A program made the position numbers and the translations under genes. DNA of 64,000 nt from Auriscalpium vulgare (Eukaryota > Basidiomycota > Agaricomycetes > Russulales > Auriscalpiaceae), in the NCBI GenBank assembly GCA_019915015.1, contig JAHBBC010000007.1, positions 930,001 through 994,000 of the forward strand. The letters run 5' to 3'. Below, piece after piece: positions 45,648 to 56,996 of the stretch. The notes beneath the pieces were generated by a model. The model saw nothing but the letters and a program-made list of their open reading frames with translations. It was not told the origin of the DNA and ran no database searches. Position 1 is the first letter of the stretch, and every line of letters begins with the position of its first letter.

Positions 45648-46670
45648 ATGGGAAATACGACGTCGACCCCCCCTGCAGTTCAGCAACCTTCCCCTCAGAT
45701 TCATCCTCTGCCTCCGGCCTACCCGAGCCAAGAACAGTATATATTATCCATCTATAAGTCTCACGCATCTGTCACTGGCTGTGCGGTTCGGAACGATGCC
45801 GCGCTCCTCCATCTGGCCCAAACCCACACAGACTTGGCCAAGGTCGACCCATCAGTCCTCACTGTCGCGCTGTTCAATGCGGTGGGTTACTCCAACTCTG
45901 TCGGCTCCGACGCCGAGTTTTATCCTCCCCCAGATTTTGTCGTCTATTTGGAGTTCATCGAGCACATGCTGCCGTACTCTGATTTTCCTCGCAAGAACAA
46001 GCGCACTAGCCCCGCCGCATCCCTGAGCGCTGCGGCATACAGCTTCCTCGAGCGATGTCACTCCAAATCACCCTCTTTTCCACACGACTTGTCGGAGTCC
46101 TGCCAGTGGCCCGGGCGCGCCTCGCAATGGCCCGGGCCACTCAAGCATACACTCCGTTCTGCAGGAGCCCTGCACTCGCCGGAGGTGGGCGAAACACAAC
46201 TGGCTCGACATATATATCAAGCCCTCGGTCTTGAATTGGTTGGTCCATGTTCGCCTCCGGAGTTTGTGATCCTCCTCGAATTCGTCGACGCGCAAATTAC
46301 CAACCCCACGCTGCATTCACGCAAGGTGCCGTCCACGTCCCTGGTTGGCGCAGCATACTACTTGCTATTCAGGAGGGCAGGCGCTAGAGCCAAGCTACCG
46401 CACCGTGAAAACTTCTACAACGTTTTAGGGGTCAAGCCGAGCGCAGGTGATGAGCGGCTCTTGCGACTGGTGGAAAGGCATCCTGACCTCACGGAGGCGC
46501 ATCCTGCCCTTCTGTCAGTCGCGCTTTGCTTGTCCATCGGCTTGAATACGGATGCTCTTCCCTTTCGTCCGGATCCAGAGGCTGTCATCCAGGCGGAATT
46601 CTTGGGTACTGCAACCCCGATCGCGCGTCCCCGGCGAAAACCCTGGTCGATGCGGCTTATTATTATCTGA
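45648..46670 (+). CDS. Unrecognised protein with three internal repeats and an N-myristoylation-type start; probable frameshift near the end
   Basis: Intronless, 340 residues as read. The start MGNTTS fits an N-myristoylation signal. I see three related units of roughly 100 residues. Unit 1 is ALLHLAQTHTDLAKVDPSVL, then VALFNAVG, FVVYLEFIEHML, and ASLSAAAYSFLERC. Unit 2 is short: PPEFVILLEFVDAQI then TSLVGAAYYLLFRRAG. Unit 3 is RLLRLVERHPDLTEAHPALL, then VALCLSIG and AVIQAEFLG. The expected end of unit 3 (KTLVDAAYYYLKRRC) is present but in the next frame, reaching a stop at 46708. So one base has been lost or gained near 46604-46630. A perfect palindrome interrupts the start of unit 2. No known family recognised. 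Confidence 0.55.
   Translation: MGNTTSTPPAVQQPSPQIHPLPPAYPSQEQYILSIYKSHASVTGCAVRNDAALLHLAQTHTDLAKVDPSVLTVALFNAVGYSNSVGSDAEFYPPPDFVVYLEFIEHMLPYSDFPRKNKRTSPAASLSAAAYSFLERCHSKSPSFPHDLSESCQWPGRASQWPGPLKHTLRSAGALHSPEVGETQLARHIYQALGLELVGPCSPPEFVILLEFVDAQITNPTLHSRKVPSTSLVGAAYYLLFRRAGARAKLPHRENFYNVLGVKPSAGDERLLRLVERHPDLTEAHPALLSVALCLSIGLNTDALPFRPDPEAVIQAEFLGTATPIARPRRKPWSMRLIII
46105..46141. repeat. Perfect 12-bp inverted repeat inside coding sequence
   Basis: AGTGGCCCGGGC (46105-46116) and GCCCGGGCCACT (46130-46141) are exact reverse complements around a 13-base loop. They lie where repeat unit 2 of the host protein departs from units 1 and 3, so this may be a small insertion or slippage product. 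Confidence 0.6.
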
Positions 46671-46971
46671 AGAGGCGCTGCACAGAAACCCCAGTTGCTG
46701 GAGAGTAGTGGTCTACGTGACGGTCGCTGTAGTTAACGTGTATTAATTGTGCGGCCTATTTTATGTCAGGAACGTTTGTTGTGCGAGGGAACTCCTTCGG
46801 TGCCGACTGTGCGTCTCCCTAATCAGCCGAAGGAAAGACTGTCGGCGTTGGCGCCGTCAGATCTAGTAACGTTGGCGTCAGACGAAGGCAAACATTGGAA
46901 GCCATGTATATATTTGTGCGATGTGAGAACCCGATAAAATGATGTATAATGTGTGAAGCAACCATGCGACC
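46671..46971. other. Convergent 3' intergenic region
   Basis: Holds the out-of-frame repeat end up to 46708 and then non-coding sequence; nothing else seen. Confidence 0.35.
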
Positions 46972-49900
46972 CTACGAATGCGTCCGTGCCGAGTCGTCTG
47001 CAGCAGCCGGGGGCTCCCGAAGCGCTTCCAGCTTGGCCAGAGTGCGCTCAAGCGTGATGATGCCGCCCGCCGTCAGCCGGGGAACCGCCCGTTCCCTGTC
47101 CGCCAAAGTGTCCTCCTCCGATGGTGGCTCGTGGCTCTTAGCCACCAGCGCTCGGGCGTCGCGGAGGACCTTCGCGAGGCGGCCGTCTTTGTAATACAGC
47201 CAGTTGATCTCCGTCTCGAGGGAGCCCAGGGGGACTTCGAGTGCGCGGCGCACGAAGCCGCGCGACAGGACGTATGCCTTCTCGTTGTAGAGACGACTGT
47301 TGACGATGCCATCCTCGGTCCCTCGTAGCTTGTCGTAGGCGGGCTCGCAGAACCATCTATGCACGGCGTCAGCACCTCAAATGGGATCCAGCGGGGACGA
47401 TAAACGTACGGTTCCTTGACCAACACCAGGCCCTGAATAGATACCAGTGCTTGCAGGAGCGATGATCGTGTGGGACTCCACGACTCATTCCGGTCGCCTG
47501 CCCACGTCCCCAAGATCGACAAGCAAACCTTCCCCTCCTCATACAAATTCCTTTAATAAACGTCAGTTGATCGAAATAATGAACAGGCTCAGGAGCACGT
47601 ACGGATTCACTGTTGGTGAGCATCAGTCGGAAATTGTCATGGCATGCGACATCGGGTCAACCACGCACCTCTGCCATTCCCATTTGTCCAGCTCATGAAG
47701 TGAGCTATAGGCGGACTTTGCGGGAAATTTGAATCAAGAAACCAGTCGATAACGAAAGGAGCGTCCTCATAGGGTGTGTTCTCTGGGCCAATGATAAGGG
47801 TCCGAAGGAGATCTGACCGGTCTTCATATGCTCGAACTATAATCGAATCTAGGGCTGCGATATAGCGTGATTCGGAGTAGGGTTCCGGTAGGACTTACCG
47901 GGCAAGCTGCTGGAAAGAGCGCGGTACTCTTTTTGCAAACGGCCCAAGAAACTGCGCGAAGGTTGTGAAGGTGTCGAGCTGTGGAAGGCATGATCGCGTG
48001 GTGCCTCGGGAAGAAGGTCAAAGCGCTTCCAGGGCATAGTGGCATTGTCAACTGCGCCGTTCGCGCCGATACCGTCATCCGCAACGTCGTCTTTCTCGTC
48101 TGTAGCATCTCTGGGTACGTCCGGTGACGTTGAGCGTACAGTCGAGGGTGGAATCGGAGAGGTCGACGCGGTAGCGGTCTCGTGTGCAGGCTCCATGGAC
48201 ACGTTCTCCTCTGGCCTGATGACGTGGTCCAACCATCCGCCGTTCTGGATTTGCGCGCCAGTCGCCAACTCGATGTCCTCGTTCTCGTCTTCGTCCATAT
48301 CGATGAAATCCTCGTCTTCATCTGTCTCCTCCCACTCGTCACCATCGCCACCATCAGGCTGAGCTTGCCACTGCCCGTCTTCGTCCATCGCCCATACCTC
48401 TTCGTGGTTGTGCTCCTCCTCCCCGTCATCCTGTGCCGACAACTCGTCTCCCCACATATCTTCTAGCTGCTCCAGGGTATCGTAGAGCCGCGTAAGGCGC
48501 TCGAGCGGGTAAATGGCGACCCGCCCATTCGGCAATGTCACTTCAACGTTGCCGTCTAAGCGGAGCTGTAAGCCGGTCAGCGAGAGGACGACGCGATCGG
48601 GACCAGCCACGTACGTCGGAGACTTCCCCGAACCAGTTCAACGACACATCGTCAGCGGTCGGCTTGCGTATTCGACCCTCGATTATCTGGTCGAGCTCTC
48701 GCCGACGAGCGATGTCCATCCCCATGTCGGACATGGTCCTGCGCCAGCCAGCGTATGCGCTAGTCCCGTGTACCACCGGTGCTTCCCTGACCCACGGCTC
48801 AACCTCCCCTATGCGCGGCACCTTTGGACTTTCTAGGCCATTGGTAGCCCCTTCGCGGTGGATGAAAACGAAATCACCGCGGCGGACGCCGAGGCCGTCA
48901 AAGCCTGAGGGAGCGACGGCCGACCAGTCGCTTGTTCCGTGGGGATCGAGTTCGAGCAGCGACGTGAGCTCAACAGCACCAGTATCCGTGAAGCGGACGG
49001 TCGCGGTGCGATCAGCGGCATTCACAGTTTGCACGACGGCTGTTCTTTTCTCGTCCTCCCCCTTCCACAGGACGTGGTCGCCAGGCCTTTTGTCGGCGTC
49101 CCCTTTAGCACAGTAATATATAGGGAGCGCTAATTTGCCACTCACCAGCAATCATATTCGTCGGGGTTGAGGTAAGGAATGAGTTGTGTTGTCATGACGG
49201 TTTCGGCGGTCCCGTCTTGCCAAAGAACGTTCACGGATGTCTGAGTCTCTCTTACAACGTACACCCTGACCTCCACGATGCCGTAGGGTTCTCCCAGTTT
49301 GCCGTGCTTGGTGAATGGCAACCCAGTCGAATCCTTCAGGACGACCTTATCACCCGCACGCATCATCCATTCTGCCCGACTGCGGACAATCTTCAGTTTA
49401 GCGAGACTTGGGCCAAACCAAAAGCGATCGGGCCGGAGGACTGTGGACGCGACTTCGGGGGGAAGCTGCGATGTTGTTCAATGTACGAAAAGCAGCAGGC
49501 CACAATCTACACTCACCGATTGATTGATTGCCAGCCAGGAGATTGCGAGGACACTGTGCTTCACTTCTACGACAGTGTCTACATGTCCTGGACTCCGTGG
49601 CCGATAAAGAAAACCGAAGAGAGTTGACACCCCTGCGGGGGTTGGCAGAATGTCCTGAACAAGAGCTGACTTCAATGTGACAAGGAATGGCAAAGGAGGA
49701 TAACTCACCGGTCCTTTCTCTCCGATGCTCAAATGAGAACTAAGTTCCGGCAAGCGGACCAGATTGCCATTGGAGACATCAACGACGGCTTCGTCGAACA
49801 GCTGAAAAGCTATATGTGAGGAGCTGGGAGATAGTCTGAAGTAGCAGGCTGACCTCCACCACCTTGGCGATAAAGTCTTGTGAGCAGCAGCTTACAAAGT

Positions 49901-50476
49901 GTCTGTCGAGTAGTAACACACCTGCCCAATCCAATTGTCATACGCGACGTAGTCTCCAATGTCAATGTCCGCCGGGCTCTCGACATCTGCCATACCCCGC
50001 CAGCCTGGAACAGGCTCCCCGCTAATGGCGTGCTCCAGGCGACCCTTGACCTCGACGCTCGTAATTACACCTGAGTGTACGTCGTCTATCTTTCGTTTGC
50101 ACAAGTCACCGGGCTGGAACATGCGATCCACGAGGCGGAATTCGGACTCTGGGAGGATCTCCCTGACACCACTGGGAAAGAACGACACGCCGACCTCTCC
50201 GCGCTCCAGCGGTCGCATGAGCGGGTCAGAGTTCTCTGGCGGTGGCGGCGCCTCGTCGGCGTCGTGCCAACACCGCTGGGAAGTGCAAGTCAACGATAAG
50301 ATAGGGAGTTATTCTGGGGAAACGCACAAGCACGATCCCATACGTTGACGTATTAGAGCTCTGTACAATATCTTCTTGGTAGAACTGGTGGGCGGAGCTG
50401 AGTAACACTGTGGGTGGGATGAGCTATGCGTAGAGCACACCTTGGTGGGTATCCTGATATTATCCTTCGAAAGCAT
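46972..50476 (-). CDS. UBE2O: UBE2O-type E2/E3 hybrid ubiquitin-conjugating enzyme
   Basis: Large ubiquitin-conjugating enzyme that combines E2 and E3 functions in quality control of orphan proteins. N-terminal beta-rich conserved regions run from about 50290 to 48500: [30 protein letters not shown], and repeated 'W.DG..E' and 'GD.V' modules such as [13 protein letters not shown] and [14 protein letters not shown]. An acidic stretch is at 48440-48230 ([20 protein letters not shown]). The UBC domain follows: [35 protein letters not shown] with the catalytic Cys (about 47510), and [18 protein letters not shown]-terminal helix ends DDSARTHS. About nine introns. The start is taken as [10 protein letters not shown] (50476); an in-frame ATG at 50578 would overlap the neighbour's start. 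Confidence 0.85.
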
Positions 50477-50576
50477 TAGTTCTAGTGGACAGCGGGTGAA
50501 TGGGAGAACAAGGGAAAGCGATGGACGGAGCGGCAAATTGAAGTGGTAGACTTGCTTTGCATCCACCGCTGATACC

Positions 50577-52370
50577 ATGGCAGGACCCCGGGAACATGCC
50601 CAGATAAGATTAGATCTTCCAGCCGACTTTGATGGTTCTGGTCATTGTCAACTACTAACAGTTACAACATCCATGGCCCCGCTCGTTTTCGCATCGTTGC
50701 CCTTCGAGATCACCCTGAGGGTGCTGGAGCTCGCAGACTATAAGTCTCTTATCACCTGCCGCAAAGTAGGCTTCTCTTTCTCGATTCATTGACCGAAATT
50801 GTGAATCCACACCACTTTACATAGGTCTGCCGTGCTCTGCAAATAGCCGTTGATGGCTCATCGGTCCTCCAGTTTCATATCATGATGGCCGCCACCGGTG
50901 TCTACGATGGCTCCCCCAAAATCTCCACCGTGTGGGAGAAACTCGCGCAGCTCAAGGCTTATGACGAGGCATGGCAGAACGGCCGATGGACGGAACACAC
51001 TCGATCGCCTATGCCACGAAAGCCACTATGGGAGCTGTATGGTGGTATATTGGCCAGTGGTGGTGGTCGCATGCTCGCCTTCAAACAGTTGCCTTCTCTG
51101 TTGCGAAAAATTGAAGCACGAGAGTGGGCGCTCACCTTCGACTTTGTGATCCGAGACTGTGGCCTTGACGCATCTCAAGACCTGCTGGTGATCGTGGAGA
51201 AGTGTACTGAGTGAGTCTCTCCTCTGTCATTTTCATTGTGCTTGATGCTGACAACACATGCGCTCCGCCAGAGGACCTTACTTGTGTCGTGTCCATATGC
51301 GCCAGCTGTTTACGGGTCAGCTGCATCCCTTGGCACCGCAATCAGGCCTGCTCCCTCTCGAAATGCTCCTCAATAATACATTATGGTCCGAGTGGACCTA
51401 CTCTATCCGTGTCAGTGGCGACTACGTCGGAATTCTGTTCTCGAACGTCAGCGGAGAGACTGAGCTCTACATATGGAATTGGAGAATTGGAACTGTTCAG
51501 CTTGTGAGTCTTAGGTTGCACTCCTTTCGATGTCTGTGTCTGAAGCTGCAATGACACCTCAGAATATCGCTGCAGAGGAAATCCGAGCGTATACCTTTTT
51601 AGGCGATAAATACGTTCTAGTCGGATCGCTGCCCATTCTTGGGGAGGAGTCGTCGGGATCGTCCTTGATCGTCTACAATATCTCAGAGACGGGCAAGAGA
51701 CGCGACGCTACGCGCATCTGCACTTTTCAGCTTCCACAGGCCTTCGATTTCAATATGGCGTCGGATCCCGCCCCACAGTGGTCGCCTGCGGCGGAATCGC
51801 TCGCCCCCTTCTACGTTGCTCACACAGACCGGTTGATCGCCGTCAACCTTCAATCCGTGCAGCTCGGCCCTCGCACCTACCTGCTGCGCTCCCGCGACCT
51901 CCTGCCTTATCTTTTGCCATCGGGCAACCGGGCCTCGCAAGCACGAACGATTCTATGGCAGGAATGGAAGCATGCATGTCACCGTTTAGAACACAGCCGT
52001 TGGACGACTTGGAGTTGTTTCGTCTACGGCATGCGCTACGTCTCTCCGCAGCCAGTTGTTCGGGATGGGGTTCGGATGGTCAAGATATGGGACTTCCATC
52101 CGTTGCGGTCGAGGCGTGCCTCGCCAGACCAGAACGACAAGGGCGCGGAGAGAGGGCCGCATGCCAGTGTAAAGGTGGTCGCGTTACCTCCTGAACTGCA
52201 AGGAACATCCAGCATCGACTTCATGATCAGTGAAGATACTATAGTTGCCATAGAAGTAAGTCCACTATCCTATGTTGGCTGGCAGCCGTGCTGACGCCCA
52301 CGATCCGCGTGTTGCGCAGACTGATACAAGCTCGGGAGCTGAACGGAGCATCCATCTGCTGACCTTTTGA
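50577..52370 (+). CDS. F-box protein with beta-propeller-like C-terminal region
   Basis: Likely substrate adaptor of an SCF ubiquitin ligase. The F-box is spliced across the first intron: FASLPFEITLRVLELADYKS, then LITCRKVCRALQIAVDGSSV. Downstream helical and strand-rich segments (LRVSGDYVGILFSN-like RVSGDYVGILFSN, YIWNWRIGTVQL, YTFLGDKYVLVGSLP, LIAVNLQSV) look like degenerate WD/Kelch blades, the pattern of Agaricomycete F-box families. The last exon after the intron at 52257-52320 ends HLLTF at 52370. Start 50577 has ideal context (ACCATGG); 50673 (MAPLVFASLPF) is an alternative nearer the F-box. It is divergent from UBE2O with about 100 bp between starts. Confidence 0.72.
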
Positions 52371-52902
52371 TGAAATGTAATGATGCTGGGAGCATCTTCA
52401 AGCGTTGGCAACAAAAGGCGCCAGAGGTCGGCGCGGATTCGGAGACCGAGTCACTCCCTGAAGCGGTGTCTACGTCTACCGGAGACGCCAGACTCGTGGC
52501 GGTACTGTTTCAGATATGGCGAAACGCTGGCGCGAGACATGTACGACGGGGACGGGTGGCGTGCCGCTGGCGCCATGGTGGTGACCGTCTGTGCCGTTCT
52601 CTTGAGCCAACCGCCTTGTGAGCGCACGCTGGCGGTGCGTCTGTCGTGCTGGTGAGGTGATATTGCGCCTATGAATGAGCGTCGAGCACGGTGCACAGGG
52701 CCGATGAGCGGGAAACGCCTGTGTCGCGCGTACGGCATTAAACGCGCAAGGCGCTGCGTATGGGCGCTAGACGCGCGTTACGTAAAAGACATGTTCTCCT
52801 GCTTTTTCTTACACTTGAATTTTGTTTCTGGCGATGTCCCCATGACTCATATAAGACCCCGCCTCCTTCTCCCCGTCCGCCAGTCCTCGCCCACACCCAC
52901 CC
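52371..52902. promoter_or_regulatory. Intergenic: promoter of ARG2
   Basis: No gene recognised. A TATA-like CATATAAG lies at 52848-52855, about 50 bases before the ARG2 start. I looked for an upstream ORF encoding the arginine attenuator peptide known from ascomycete arg-2 leaders and did not find a recognisable one. Confidence 0.45.
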
Positions 52903-54842
52903 ATGCTTCATCCCCACTCACTGCGTGCTGCCCCGCATAGGCTCGTCTCCGCCGCGCAGTCCCGCTCGGCCCAGCACTCCTTCGGCGCTTTCTATGCGGT
53001 CAGTCCTCTCCGTCTACAACCCCCACCCATATTGACATCCAGCATTAGACCGTTCGTGGCATGCGGCATCGACCTGAGCCAGACGATGTTGAGCCGCCAG
53101 ACAATGTGAGTCGCATCCGACTCTGGCTTTCTTCCACCAGGTGTGTTAAAACTGCCCAGGACTTCATCCTCTCCCTTCTGCGGGCCAACCCGTCTGCGCG
53201 GGATGCGCGGTCCTACCTAGCTTCTTTTGGTATTCGCCCTCAATCACGACCTGTCCCGCAACCCGTTCCCATCGACATCGCTTTACCTTCGCATGCGCAA
53301 ACACAGGTGCCGCAGACTTCCGCCGCACCCGTGCAGGAGGTCAAACCGAGCCCTCTCATATCCTCCATCCTGGACCCCATTCACCGCAGAACTGCCCTCG
53401 TCAAGGTGCAGGGCCCCTTCACCGATCGGCAACTCGAGAGCATCGCTCGCGGCATGGTGTACCTTGAGAAGCTGGGCCTGGTCAGTGTCATCGTCGTCGA
53501 GCACGACGATTGCCCGAAAGGCGGCGAGCACGAACGCGAGGCTGTCTTGGAGGAAACGACGCGCGTCGTGCAGGCTCTGGAAAAGCAAGGCGCCAAAGCA
53601 CGACCGGTGCTGGGAGCCGTCGTTCGCCTGGGTCCCAAACCAGGAGACGAAGCCTCTGGCTCATACAACCCGGAGGCGCACACCTACCCCTCCGATCTTA
53701 TCCCTATTCGCTCTGCCCTACGCGCCGGTGAAATACCGGTTCTTTCTCCCATGGCGCTCGACTCCTTCTGTCGTTCCGTCCGGTTGGATGCGAACGACGT
53801 GATCGCGGCATTGGCCCGAGGCATGGTCGAAGCTTCTTCCACGAGCGCAGGCGTTTCGGGGCCTTCCGACGAGGTCGATCTGACACCACTTCGTCTCATG
53901 ATCATCAACCGCGAAGGCGGCGTGCCGTCCTACGCACGTTCTGGCCTGCCGCATCTATTGGTCAATTTGGAGTCGGAACATGATTTCATCCATAACACCT
54001 TCCAGCGCTCCTGGGAGTCCACGCACCCCTCAGCGCTTTCGAACTTATCGCTGGCGCGTACCTGCCTGTCGTACATGCCACCCACTTCGTCGGCCATTAT
54101 GGTCAATCACCGGGCGCCTAGTTCCTTGATCGCGAACCTGGTCACGAACAAGCCGGCGGCAAGCTCGAGTCTGCCGCATGCACTCCTGCATGGCAACCGC
54201 CTCACGCCGAATACGCCTACCCTCATGCGGCGTGGCTTGGGCGTTGAAGTCATTCGCGACCTCGCGAACATCGACAGGTTAAAGATGACTGCTCTCCTCG
54301 AGCAGTCGTTCGGTCGCACCTTGGACCAGGAGGCGTTCTACGCCCGCCTGGAAGAGGATTTGGACTTTGTTATCGTCGCTGGCGAATACGCGGGTGCGGC
54401 CATCGTCACCAAGGAGCGCGGAGCCAATTCATCCTCGTTCTCGCCCGTCGTGTACCTTGACAAGTTCGCCGTACTGCCCAGTCACCAAGGAGACGGCACA
54501 GTGGACTTCTTGTGGGTTGCGCTGCATGACGAGACGTACGGCCTGGGTCTACCCTTCTCCGTCAACCCGAACGGCGGCAAGGAGGGCCGTGGAGAGGGCA
54601 AGGACCTGGTGTGGCGCAGCCGCGCAAACAACCCGATAAACAAGTGGTACTTCGAGCGCAGCTCGGGCCACGTCCGCATGGGCGACTGGGTTCTGTTTTG
54701 GTGCGATGCGGAAATGCGCCTGAAGGTCGAGGAAGGTCGGCGTGGGTCGGCTGGGCTGTCGTACATCGAGGATTGGGAGCAAGGGAGATTAGTCTCCTGG
54801 GCGGACATCGTTCCAAAGATACCCTCAAGCTGGAAGAAGTAA
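52903..54842 (+). CDS. ARG2: Mitochondrial N-acetylglutamate synthase (amino-acid N-acetyltransferase)
   Basis: First step of arginine/ornithine synthesis: acetyl-CoA + glutamate to N-acetylglutamate in the mitochondrial matrix. Exon 1 (52903-52998) encodes a basic, acid-free presequence (MLHPHSLRAAPHRLVSAAQ) typical of mitochondrial import. Exon 2 is 53049-53105. An in-frame 54-base GT-AG intron at 53106-53159 then joins to DFILSLLRANPSARDARSYL, giving 611 residues. The amino-acid-kinase-like domain follows (TALVKVQGPFTDRQLESIAR, LGLVSVIVVEHDD), then the C-terminal NAGS/GNAT domain (VYLDKFAVLPSHQGDGTVDF, LVWRSRANNPINKWYFERS, GDWVLFWCD). Reading through the 54 bases would add 18 residues; both are open. 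Confidence 0.87.
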
Positions 54843-55074
54843 ACAAAAGGTGCAAGTCATCTGGAGATGTCGTGAGCACCACTTGCATGATCCATAGACG
54901 TTTTGTATTCGCGCTTCACTTTATGTATTGTTAGGTGTACTGCTTTGCACTTATATTATAGCCGCACATATAGACAGCATAGCATAACTTCATTTGCAGA
55001 TCCTCATGGAGTACAAGGACATTCGCACGTCGCAATATGTACAGTAAGTGCAAGCGTTTTTGTCGACGTTTTTG

Positions 55075-56683
55075 TCAACTACGCCGCCGGCGACCCTTGC
55101 TCTTCGGCTTCACCTCCGCTGAAGAATTTGGCTGCGAAGACGTGTTAACGTTCTCGTCCGCAAGAGGTCCCCGCAGAGTGGAGACCACTGAGCCGACTCT
55201 CTTCCATGGCCTGTAACTCTGCTTTCGCACAAGAACAGCGTCCACGAGCTCCTTTACGCCGGCCTTGACGCGCTCGTTGAAGCGGCCAACTGTCCATATA
55301 TCGATATTCCGGATGAGGAGGAACACCTGGATGATGTCGGCTGGTCGGTCCAGCCGCCATTCGTGGAATATCGGCGTGGCCGACTGCGCGGTCCGATTGT
55401 ACCCAGGAAAAGGCGCCGACTGAATGATCTGTCAAGGACTTCAGCAGCGGCCGCATGCTGAAACAAACTAATGAGCTCACCGGTTTCTCGCCTTCACTCA
55501 AGCACCAGTCAACATGCGCTCGGACGTTCCCGTCCGACCATACGAGGCCGAAAACCGGCGCCTTCACATGCAGCGAGTGCAGCTGTCGCACAGCCGCCGT
55601 CGTGGACATACGATTCTGCCTGTAGGCATCCTCCAGAATGCTGTGCACGGGCTTTTTGTCCTCCCAGAAGCTCGATGCAAACTCGAAGCCGGGCATCGCC
55701 TGCAGCTGCGTACACGGCGTACTCTGGCTACCGAAGGACTTGTCGCCGCTGTCGCCGCACCCGGTCAGCGACGTGCGCTTTAATTTTTGAACGGGGAGCG
55801 AGAGGTATGGGAGAGCTCGAGGATGTTCGCGGCGGGGATGAAAACCGCGCAGTCTGGGATGACCGTTTTGGCGCCCAGGATGCGCACGGCCTCGGACCCA
55901 GAGGCAACGGGTCTGAGAGGCTGGGGAAGAGCGATGGCGCATTTCGATCTGCAACGAACAGTTCAGAAGATATGTTTGAATAATTGGGAAAAATAATTTA
56001 CCGGTAGTCAGACTGTTCCATAGGCCGACTCCGGATGGTCTCATAGCTGTGCGCGCCATGAGCAAGAGGTATGATGCACCAAGGGCAGACAAAGCTCACA
56101 CGTTTGCCACAAAGTCGGCCTCTGAGATCTTCTGATTAGAGCCGCGCAATTTTTGAAGGCGAACCCATGCGCCTGACACTGTCTCCAGCTGGCTCAGCAG
56201 TGGCCAACTGTCCTTTGAAGCCACTTCGTCGGAGAAGAGTTCTGGGCACAACTTGTGTGCTCCAAGAATCATGTCTACTAGTGCTTCGGGGAAGCAGCGT
56301 TTCAACCTCTTATGGGACTTGGAGGACTAGAGGGAATGGCAATTAGAGACGCGTACTAGGATCGAAGGCAAGAGACCTCTCACGGTATCCGTCCAACTAG
56401 CAGGAAGAAGACCATTAGTAGCAAAAACGCAGTCCACGTCCGCTTTCAGATCATTCGGGATGTCTGAAAAGTCCACTTGTTCGGAACGCTGGTAGGAACA
56501 CCAAGTTTCGAAGTGTTTTGGATTGCGGGCAATTCTGTCAGAAAAATCAACAATGGCATAAAGTGGCAAAGTGGCACGGTCGTACTCAGAGGCGGAGAAC
56601 TGTCTAGTTTTTGCCGGTGGACGCGAAGCGCGTTTGTGCACGGGAGACATGGTTGTTGTCGAAGTCGAATATCGGCCAGGCAT
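55075..56683 (-). CDS. Conserved protein of unknown function
   Basis: Several exons from MPGRYSTSTTTMSPVHKR. No family I can name. Visible features: a basic Ser/Thr-rich N-terminus with KRASRPPAKTRQF; a helical region (NPKHFETWCSYQRSEQVDF, VDMILGAHKLCPELF); FEFASSFWEDKKPVHSILED; and a core motif PVFGLVWSDGNVRAHVDWC, which with the following FHEWRLDRPADIIQVFLLI looks like the beta-strand core seen in several large Agaricomycete hypothetical families. A charged C-terminus ends PKSKGRRRRS, a likely nuclear or nucleic-acid-binding tail. The 3' end is convergent with ARG2. The coding call is strong; function is unknown. Confidence 0.65.
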
Positions 56684-56996
56684 AATGAGATTTGGTTCCG
56701 AGTCCGGTTGACCGAGATCAAATCGGAGATGATACAATAGCAATGAGGAAAGCGAGCGAGAGCGATGAAGAGAGCGAGATAGCGGCAAAGATGTCGTGAA
56801 AGGTCGTCAATAATGTCGTGAAGAGGGGGTTCGATGGCTGGCTGGCAGGAGCCAAAGAGACGCTGTTCAACATGCGCGCCTCTGCGAATTCAAGGTCCCG
56901 TCACGCCAACCCCTTGGCTATCTCCGTAAACCCCGTACGCATCGACACGCTTTCGGACGCAAATATTATTTACTGCATGACCCGTGTTACAATTCC
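56684..56996. promoter_or_regulatory. Intergenic: promoter of unknown-function gene and 3' flank of CRC1
   Basis: No gene recognised; purine-rich on the + strand near 56740-56830. Confidence 0.3.

Noticed and set aside
46091..46164. An intron removing the palindromic segment of the repeat protein
   Set aside because: GT and AG ends exist, but removal of 74 bases shifts the frame away from the following repeat unit.
52671..52940. Upstream frame before ARG2 as an arginine attenuator peptide
   Set aside because: Its translation is long and Arg/Cys-rich and does not resemble the attenuator; it lies mostly upstream of the TATA-like element.
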